Positions 43,254-49,168 of a DNA stretch of 49,168 nt are shown here, piece by piece. The notes beneath the pieces were generated by a model, which saw only the letters and a program-made list of their open reading frames with translations, was not told the origin of the DNA and did no database searches. The stretch comes from Paenibacillus xylanivorans. Its GTDB lineage: Bacteria > Bacillota > Bacilli > Paenibacillales > Paenibacillaceae. The stretch is from contig NZ_LITU01000082.1 in NCBI RefSeq assembly GCF_001280595.1, positions 186,057-235,224 of the forward strand, read 5' to 3'. Numbering within the stretch: position 1 is the stretch's first letter; each line of letters begins with the position of its first letter. The translations under genes and the position numbers were made by a program.

Positions 43254-44393
43254 CTACAGTCCCAGCTTCTGCCCTTTCTCCAACCGCTGAATCTGTTGCT
43301 CCCCGGTATCCGCCAGTTCACGGAACTGGTTAATGGTCTCCCGCATCCGTGGCAGCGCCTCCTGCTTATAGACACTGATCGAGTCGAGCGCAGAAAGTAC
43401 ATCTGTGAACGCCTGCTTCATCGTATCCACCGAAATGCTGGCATCATAAGCTTGCTTCTGGATGGCAATACCTTGATCCTTGAGCATTTTGGACGTACCT
43501 GCGATCAGGTCGTTGGTCGTCCGGTTGAGCAGTTCGATTTTCTGCAATACAATCTTCTGATTGTAGAGTGCACTCGCCACGGTGACGGCAATTTTCAGCG
43601 CGGAGATCGTTACATTTTTAGCCCGATCCACACCGCGGATCAGTTCCTTGTTGTTGCGGATGACGACTTCAATCGCCATGATGCCCTGCTGGTTCACAAC
43701 CAGCATTTGCTGCAAATCCATGACCCGCTGACGAAGCGGGAACAGCACTTCTTCCGTGATAAAACGAACTTTCTCCGGGTCCTCGTTACGCACTTTGGCA
43801 GCTTCGATCTGCCCGTCGATCGACTCATCCATCAGCACGCCAAGCTGGATTTCCTTTTGTAGTCGCTTGGTCAACTCGCGCAGGTTCTGCTGTTCAATCT
43901 CTAGTGTAGTGTTGTCGTTTCTTAATGTGGCTCTGCCTTTATCCAACGAAATCACAATGTCTGCGATGACGGTATCGGCCTTCTGGTATTTCAGGAAATA
44001 GGCCCGCAGCGGATTGAACAATTTGCCGAGGAATCCGGTTTTGGCAAAATCGACCACGCTCGGGTCGAGATCCTTCAGCTGCATATGCAGCTCGGTCAAG
44101 CCTTTAGCGACCTGACCGCCCTCGTCTCCCGTCTTGGACAGATGTCCAACGGAGACTTGAAGCAACGCGTTTTTCTCCGAAGAGGATCTCATCGTGTTCA
44201 TGCCAAAGCCGTCAATGGATTGCAGTATCTCCTTGCGTTTCTCCAGTGATTCGAGATCCAGTGTCATGATCATCTCCACGTTGGCATTCGCCACTTGCTG
44301 CAGCTCTGCCACTTCGGCAGGTACGGGCTTTATTTCCTCCTCAATCACCTTCTGAATTTCCTTCTGGCTAGGTATCTCCATCGAAAACGACAT
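43254..44393 (-). CDS. TelA-family protein (toxic anion resistance)
   Basis: A 379-residue, almost wholly helical cytoplasmic protein with long amphipathic and coiled-coil stretches (EVAELQQVANANVEMIMTLD, VRNEDPEKVRFITEEVLFPL, RQRVMDLQQMLVVNQQGIMA). It matches the TelA family named after tellurite resistance; the Bacillus member is YaaN, adjacent to XpaC. GGGGGAA precedes the ATG. It is the last gene of a three-gene operon with a membrane-bound SBP/VWA protein and an XpaC-like membrane protein. A role in membrane or envelope stress is plausible. Confidence 0.92.
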   Translation of the reverse strand: MSFSMEIPSQKEIQKVIEEEIKPVPAEVAELQQVANANVEMIMTLDLESLEKRKEILQSIDGFGMNTMRSSSEKNALLQVSVGHLSKTGDEGGQVAKGLTELHMQLKDLDPSVVDFAKTGFLGKLFNPLRAYFLKYQKADTVIADIVISLDKGRATLRNDNTTLEIEQQNLRELTKRLQKEIQLGVLMDESIDGQIEAAKVRNEDPEKVRFITEEVLFPLRQRVMDLQQMLVVNQQGIMAIEVVIRNNKELIRGVDRAKNVTISALKIAVTVASALYNQKIVLQKIELLNRTTNDLIAGTSKMLKDQGIAIQKQAYDASISVDTMKQAFTDVLSALDSISVYKQEALPRMRETINQFRELADTGEQQIQRLEKGQKLGL

Positions 44394-44472
44394 CCAAGTT
44401 CCCCCTTAAATTACGTGCTATATAATTAAAATAATGAACTTACACTAGATCACTTCGAGTGCATCAACCGTA

Positions 44473-46161
44473 TTACATCTGCACGTTGAACAGGTTACCG
44501 ATTTTGTACACCACATCGTCGGTATCCGCGTTAATGCTCGCCGCTTCGTTAATGCTGGAGATGCTCTCCAAAGCCTTGATGTCCGCGTTGTAACCAATCG
44601 TGTAGATCGGCACTTTGTACGTCTCGACCAGATCACGAATATCCTTTAGGGTATGACCTTCGTTGGTCTCTCCATCACTTAGGACAAAGATCAGTGGCTT
44701 TACATTCGGATTGGTAGCCATGTAATCTTCCAGCATCTTCATCGCCACAACGATACCATCGAAGGTTGCCGTACCTCCACCCGCTTGCAGGCTATCCACC
44801 GTACCGACAAACATGGACTGCTGATTCGTATCATACTTGGCAATCGGAAGGTTCACGGTTACCCCGCTGGAGTAGGAGACGAGGCCGATACTATTGTCTG
44901 TGCCCAAGAACTTCTGGCCTTTGCGCAACGATTCCTTGAGTCGGTTCAGCGGTTCCCCGTCCATGCTTCCGGACACGTCGGTGACGAATACGGCTGCGAT
45001 TGGTTTGCTGCCATTCTTTTTCTCTTTCCATACTTTCTGAGCGGACAACAGGGTGCCACCATCCACTGTGTTCAATTCAGATTTGTAATCCTGCAAGCCG
45101 TTGAAGCCGAATTCCTCAGCCGATTGCTGATACTTCGCTTGGGTTACGAATTCCGCATACTTCTTAATGATCTCTTGCTTGTTCTGCGGCAATTGTCCCA
45201 GTGCATACAGTGGGCTGTCATGTCTTACACCAAAAGGCGTAAAGACGTATCCGCTTTTCAGATCTGCGGTGTTTACGTAAGTCTGGTATTCCAGTACAAA
45301 TGCGTCCAGACGCCCTGACTTTGCTGCTTCACGCATCTGAATGGTTGTTGATGCTGTAAACGGTACGTTCGCCTGGAACTTCTCAAAACCCACAATGGCT
45401 TTCTCACCGAGCGGATTGGAGCTATCATATGTGTTGAGTGCCGTCACGAGAAAGTTCAGCCCCGTGGAGCTGGCAAATGGATCAGTGTACCCCATCGCGA
45501 GCTCATTGTTCGCAATCGCTTCAGTCACGGTTTTTACATTAACCGAGCCGTACGTGTCAACCAGCGCATCATATTTGGCTTTGGAGATGACGATACCGGG
45601 AACGTTCCCTACCAGCCTTTTGGATACCAGGTCTGTCTTTACACCACTTGCGGCTACCATCTCGCCCCATAACTCATTCGAGGGGGTAAACGCATCAGGC
45701 ACATATTTACCAGACTTAATATAATCGGTCGCCGTACCGGATGCGATATTGCGTAATTTCACCGAAACCTGTTTGCCGCCAACAGTAATGTTAGCCTTGT
45801 TGAACTCTTCGGTTACTTCGGTTAACCAGCCATCCGCTCCGGTTCCCGCCTTTTCGATGGAAGAGAATATCTCTACATAATCATTCGTTGTATTCTCGAC
45901 AGTGATCGGGAATTTGGAGATGTCTGGCAGAGACTCTGCCACATCGACCGGATCGAGATCAATCTGTCCCTTGACCGGTTCAGCTGTTGCAGGAGCAATG
46001 TCCGCATACAGCTTGCCTAATTCTTTGCCTGCATTCTCTGTCGTCACCTGTGTACTGGATTTACCAACGTTCGATGTCAGTGTAATACCTGCATATACGA
46101 GGCCGAACACGAGCACCAGCATCAAGATCGATATGAAAAAAAACTTTCCCTTCTTCGCCAT
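44473..46161 (-). CDS. Membrane-anchored solute-binding-like plus VWA domain protein
   Basis: About 562 residues from ATG 46161. An N-terminal transmembrane helix (FFFISILMLVLVFGLVYAGI) is followed by an extracellular part resembling a type 2 periplasmic binding protein (about 70-365: IFSSIEKAGTGADGWLTEVT, YVPDAFTPSNELWGEMVAAS, MGYTDPFASSTGLNFLV) and by a von Willebrand factor A domain (about 390-560). The metal site is DVSGSMDG with later GGGTATFDG and LSDGETNEG. The pair of domains suggests ligand sensing linked to protein adhesion. It is flanked by XpaC-like and TelA genes, so the three may form one envelope complex. Confidence 0.88.
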   Translation of the reverse strand: MAKKGKFFFISILMLVLVFGLVYAGITLTSNVGKSSTQVTTENAGKELGKLYADIAPATAEPVKGQIDLDPVDVAESLPDISKFPITVENTTNDYVEIFSSIEKAGTGADGWLTEVTEEFNKANITVGGKQVSVKLRNIASGTATDYIKSGKYVPDAFTPSNELWGEMVAASGVKTDLVSKRLVGNVPGIVISKAKYDALVDTYGSVNVKTVTEAIANNELAMGYTDPFASSTGLNFLVTALNTYDSSNPLGEKAIVGFEKFQANVPFTASTTIQMREAAKSGRLDAFVLEYQTYVNTADLKSGYVFTPFGVRHDSPLYALGQLPQNKQEIIKKYAEFVTQAKYQQSAEEFGFNGLQDYKSELNTVDGGTLLSAQKVWKEKKNGSKPIAAVFVTDVSGSMDGEPLNRLKESLRKGQKFLGTDNSIGLVSYSSGVTVNLPIAKYDTNQQSMFVGTVDSLQAGGGTATFDGIVVAMKMLEDYMATNPNVKPLIFVLSDGETNEGHTLKDIRDLVETYKVPIYTIGYNADIKALESISSINEAASINADTDDVVYKIGNLFNVQM

Positions 46162-46172
46162 AAGGCAACCCC

Positions 46173-46913
46173 TCACTGTCTGTATAATTTGGTGTGCTTG
46201 ATTAATTGGTCAATTTCCTGCATACAAGGCATCTGTTCGATATCTCCAGCTTCAAAGCTGTCCAGGCGGGAGATTTCCAGCATTAGCTGGTCAAGCTTCA
46301 AAAGAATTTCCTCATTGCTATGAAGCGAGTTTTTCACGTAGCTGAGATAGTCGTTATATACTTTGGTCTTTTCCTGAAAAAGCTTCTGGGGAAGTGTAGC
46401 GGATTTGGACTTCATCAGGCTGGCGTACTCCGCTTCATCGAACACATTAAGTCGGTTTAGTACGCTTCGGATGTTGAGGTATAACAGCTTCTCCACTTCG
46501 AGGGTGACCGAAGCAAATTTCTTGTAGCTCAGTTCCCCCGGATCAAATCGCTGATTCAGCACGTTCAGGAGGGTTTCTTTCTTTTTCTTCATGCGGCTCA
46601 GTTGGGATAATCCCAGTGTGATATCTTCCTCAAGCACTTTGATGCGTCGATAAAAGGATAACGCTTCCACATAATCTTCATGGGTTTCGATATTCTTCAC
46701 GGGCAAGACTACAGGCTGTCTGAACAACAAGGTGTAGCTTCCATAGAAGAGCGTCATCACGCTGCCGAACAGAAATGTCACCGAGAGCGCTGTCGTAAAT
46801 GCTCCCCCGCCAAACTCCAGTCCGATGAATCCTGGCGAGAACAATAGAACATCCATGACCACAACGCCGAAGATCAGCCCCAGCAGTTTTATGTACTTTA
46901 TCATGTAAATCAT
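46173..46913 (-). CDS. XpaC-like membrane protein
   Basis: A 246-residue protein with two N-terminal transmembrane helices (about 7-27 and 38-60) and a long helical cytoplasmic part (EDYVEALSFYRRIKVLEEDI, TLGLSQLSRMKKKKETLLN, NIRSVLNRLN). This layout and the partnership with a TelA gene match XpaC of Bacillus, which is next to yaaN. The XpaC name refers to hydrolysis of an indolyl phosphate, but its real function is unclear. AAAGGAGG precedes the ATG. It is the first gene of the operon. Confidence 0.7.
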   Translation of the reverse strand: MIYMIKYIKLLGLIFGVVVMDVLLFSPGFIGLEFGGGAFTTALSVTFLFGSVMTLFYGSYTLLFRQPVVLPVKNIETHEDYVEALSFYRRIKVLEEDITLGLSQLSRMKKKKETLLNVLNQRFDPGELSYKKFASVTLEVEKLLYLNIRSVLNRLNVFDEAEYASLMKSKSATLPQKLFQEKTKVYNDYLSYVKNSLHSNEEILLKLDQLMLEISRLDSFEAGDIEQMPCMQEIDQLIKHTKLYRQ

Positions 46914-47266
46914 CAGACCTCCTTTCGCGCTATGTGTTGGACTTTTATGTCGATATTTCCCATTGGAACTTTATTTCATTGTACATGATGTTGCTGCATT
47001 CGGGTGGATTAATATGGATATTCATAATATACGTGGCATGGGCTTATCCCATTTCATCTTTAGAGGGACAACGTGGATAAGATTTTGTAACCTCTGGGAA
47101 ACGAGCCGAGTGTCTTGAACCGTCAGTGGCGGAAAAAGAAATGTTATCAGGTAATACGTGGAAATTTGCAGTGCGTGTCATTTTTTATATAGGGCTTATT
47201 CGATAAAAAGCAAAAAACACCCCGACGCTAGCGCCGGAGTGATTATGAAGTTAGTTCTCATTTCAT
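46914..47266. other. Intergenic region between two leftward units
   Basis: Besides the promoter side of the XpaC-like gene and the terminator at 47218-47241 I see no gene, repeat or strong structure. Confidence 0.6.
47218..47241 (-). terminator. Terminator of the GH127 gene
   Basis: CACCCCGACGC and GCGCCGGAGTG pair with one mismatch around TA; read leftwards it is followed by TTTTTTGC. It lies 26 bases behind the stop codon. Confidence 0.85.
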
Positions 47267-49168
47267 TTACGAAAAGATGGACTCCGGTTTGCTCCGCGTT
47301 GTACGTACCTCCACGACTTTCCCGGCACAGCCGTTGACGTCCAATGCCTGAAATGCAACCCGAACGCTGTCTTTGCCTGACGTAACTGTCTCAGGGATAT
47401 CATAGATAACGTAGAATACTTCACCGATCTTGTTCATATGAATCCGCTGTTCTCCGACCACATTTCCATCGACGGCGATACTAAATACTCTCTCATACAG
47501 CGTACCTTCCCGTTCAAAAGGAGAATGATCCCCGCCCCAGTATGCCACGCATACATAGTTCGGTGCAGAACCATCCACTGCCAACTGGTAGCTGAAGTAA
47601 GACCCGCTGACACCAAAAGCTTCCCGCCACATATGCAGTTTGTTGCGGCTGTCTGTATACGAACCGTTATGATGTTCTGCACGGCAATTACTATCCAAAT
47701 GATGTCCAATCTCATCCTGCTGACCGTCAGGCTGTACCCTGTCGATGGTGATATCGTTCAATTCCTTCTCCAACGCATCCCCTTCATCGTTAAACGGCCA
47801 ATAAACCGTATAGAACTCATGATGCACATCATAGAACGGGATCAGCTTCACCGGGTTGCCATGCGAGGTGACATCCTCGCTGATCTCAAACGTCAGCGTA
47901 CTTGCGTCCACGACTTTGATCCACTCGCGCACATCCTCCTGCTCTGTCCAAATCACTGGTACAGGGGCAGTTTTGGGATTCAGTGCCGTTTCGTCCACGA
48001 TGGTATCCTCGGGCAGCCCTTCGCTTCCCAAAGCGCCTGCCAGTACAATCGGCCCGTACAGGAATGCCACCTTGTGTACATCATCCCGGGACGTGTATTG
48101 GTGGAGCGACATCGGCAGCGTGATTGTGATGACATCGCCAGCGATCCATGTGCGATCGATGTCGAGGTATCCGGCTTCCATCCCGGTATGCGGATGGGCC
48201 GTATCTCCGTTGACCGTTGCCGTCATTGGCTCCTGCAGCCATGAGGGCACACGTAATCTAAGATTGGCCGAGGCGCTGCCTTCGGTGATCGTAAGGGTCA
48301 CCTTTTCCGAATATGGAAAGTCGGTTTCGAGCTTCAGCGATATGCCTTGGGATCTCCAGTCCAATTGGGAAGCGATATACAGGTTGACGTACAGATTCTG
48401 TTCATCCTCGAAATAGATTGCCTCGGCGTATTTGCCCGGGTTCTCCATGCCAGATCCTGTACAGCACCACCAGGCGGTGTCGTGCGTACCGTAAATTTTG
48501 TAGTGACCTTGCAGCGTTGATGAAAAATACGTTTTGTTCCCTGTATCCGGGTCCTGTGTGCCCAGGATGTGGTTGTAGATCGCATTTTCATAATAGTCCA
48601 TGTAAGCACTGTCGGGGGTCCAGGTGTAGAGCTGCTTCGTCAGATGCATCATGTTGTGGGTACAGCAGCTTTCCCCGGTTTTGATGCCCAGACTCTCCAT
48701 GCCTTTCGCTTCATAATGCTCCGAAATGCTCGTTGCGCCAAATACGTAAGAACGGTGATGAATCGTGGTGTCCCAGAAAAACTCCGCCGCTGTCCGGTAA
48801 CTCTCGTGAGTATGGTCCTGATTGTAGATTTCGGCTGCACCGATGACTTTTGGAATCTGTGTATTCGCATGTTTGCCCTGAAGATCGTCCTGCTTGTTCT
48901 CTAATGGTTCGAGGATCAGTTGATGTGTGAATTTGTTGGCTATTTCAAGATATACAGGCTTCCCCGTGATGCCATACAAATGTGCAAATACTTCGTTCAT
49001 GCCACCGTGCTCACATTGAAGCATGATCTGTATTTGTTCTTCGGTCATCTGGCTCAGGCCGTCCACCGCCCAATCAGCAAACCGTGTTACCACTTCAAGG
49101 GCCTGCCCATTACCCGTTAGTTTGTAGGCGTCAATTAGCCCGCGATAGATTTTGTGCACGCTGTACCA
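47267..49168 (-). CDS. GH127 beta-L-arabinofuranosidase, 3' part
   Basis: The last 633 residues of a protein whose start lies beyond the right edge. The catalytic zinc site of GH127 is complete: GESCCTHNMMHL supplies Glu and Cys, and WWCCTGSGMENPGKY supplies the Cys pair, one of which is the nucleophile in the family's reference enzyme HypBA1. An alpha/alpha barrel precedes (QCEHGGMNEVFAHLYGITGK) and beta domains follow (LRLRVPSWLQEPMTATVNGD, then a C-terminal DUF4986-like part with WPFNDEGDALEKELNDITID). It removes beta-L-arabinofuranose from plant glycans such as hydroxyproline-linked chains. A frame open to the edge shows no start codon. Confidence 0.92.
   Translation of the reverse strand, partial: WYSVHKIYRGLIDAYKLTGNGQALEVVTRFADWAVDGLSQMTEEQIQIMLQCEHGGMNEVFAHLYGITGKPVYLEIANKFTHQLILEPLENKQDDLQGKHANTQIPKVIGAAEIYNQDHTHESYRTAAEFFWDTTIHHRSYVFGATSISEHYEAKGMESLGIKTGESCCTHNMMHLTKQLYTWTPDSAYMDYYENAIYNHILGTQDPDTGNKTYFSSTLQGHYKIYGTHDTAWWCCTGSGMENPGKYAEAIYFEDEQNLYVNLYIASQLDWRSQGISLKLETDFPYSEKVTLTITEGSASANLRLRVPSWLQEPMTATVNGDTAHPHTGMEAGYLDIDRTWIAGDVITITLPMSLHQYTSRDDVHKVAFLYGPIVLAGALGSEGLPEDTIVDETALNPKTAPVPVIWTEQEDVREWIKVVDASTLTFEISEDVTSHGNPVKLIPFYDVHHEFYTVYWPFNDEGDALEKELNDITIDRVQPDGQQDEIGHHLDSNCRAEHHNGSYTDSRNKLHMWREAFGVSGSYFSYQLAVDGSAPNYVCVAYWGGDHSPFEREGTLYERVFSIAVDGNVVGEQRIHMNKIGEVFYVIYDIPETVTSGKDSVRVAFQALDVNGCAGKVVEVRTTRSKPESIFS

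Noticed and set aside
44445..44636. 63-codon leftward frame between TelA and VWA genes
   Set aside because: It overlaps the end of the VWA gene in another frame and lacks a start site.

Overview
The window looks like chromosomal DNA of a Paenibacillus-like Gram-positive bacterium. Strong AAGGAGG-type ribosome binding sites, GTG/TTG starts, lipoproteins and signal peptides of Firmicute type, XpaC/TelA-like genes, collagen-like DUF4183 proteins, a bicupin oxalate decarboxylase homologue and a rich set of glycoside hydrolases all fit. The genus is inferred; there is no rRNA or other marker here. The left 17 kb is an accessory region, visibly AT-rich over about 5.5-13.3 kb and full of relics. The right 32 kb is more orderly and dominated by sugar metabolism.

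Left region (1-16999). A decayed copy of a PLD-nuclease/DEAD-helicase gene lies at the edge, followed by two secreted proteins of unknown function, then a second copy of the same helicase gene whose C-terminal DUF3427 part is broken by a stop and two frameshifts. A secreted HExxHxxGxxH metalloprotease faces a small lipoprotein. From 7.2 to 14.4 kb, read leftwards, is a polymorphic-toxin locus: a WXG100-type toxin with a C-terminal EndoU RNase domain, a likely immunity gene directly behind it, and an array of further immunity-like genes. The array contains three paralogues of one family, two related SitI3-like proteins, an orphan toxin tail whose stop codon overlaps the next immunity gene, and relics. 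Two DUF4183 proteins (one collagen-like), a dicarboxylate-symporter relic, a VOC protein and a frameshifted lipoprotein gene follow.

Middle region (17-34 kb). An RCC1-repeat surface protein, a 1.16-kb-residue GH2 beta-galactosidase and a small secreted protein precede the starch/cyclodextrin section. That section holds a cytoplasmic GH13 cyclomaltodextrinase/neopullulanase, a three-gene leftward operon (esterase, BtrH-like acyltransferase fused to an acyl carrier domain, acyl-adenylating ligase) and a secreted cyclodextrin glucanotransferase (CGTase). The three transcription units (cyclodextrinase, CGTase, acyl operon) share a leader RNA motif: a GGNYATGC box, a small hairpin, then ACAACCYCG opening a stronger stem-loop. 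I do not recognise it and regard it as the best candidate for an undescribed regulatory system.

Right region (34-49 kb). A binding protein and two permeases of MalEFG type form an importer lacking its ATPase. A divergent LacI regulator is flanked by three copies of the palindrome CAAACGTTTG. The logical pathway is extracellular starch to cyclodextrins (CGTase), import, then cytoplasmic ring opening. Beyond it come an SDR dehydrogenase with a divergent TetR regulator and a palindromic operator, an oxalate-decarboxylase-like bicupin, a DUF1275 membrane protein, an XpaC-like / SBP-VWA / TelA operon, and the 3' part of a GH127 beta-L-arabinofuranosidase that runs off the right edge.
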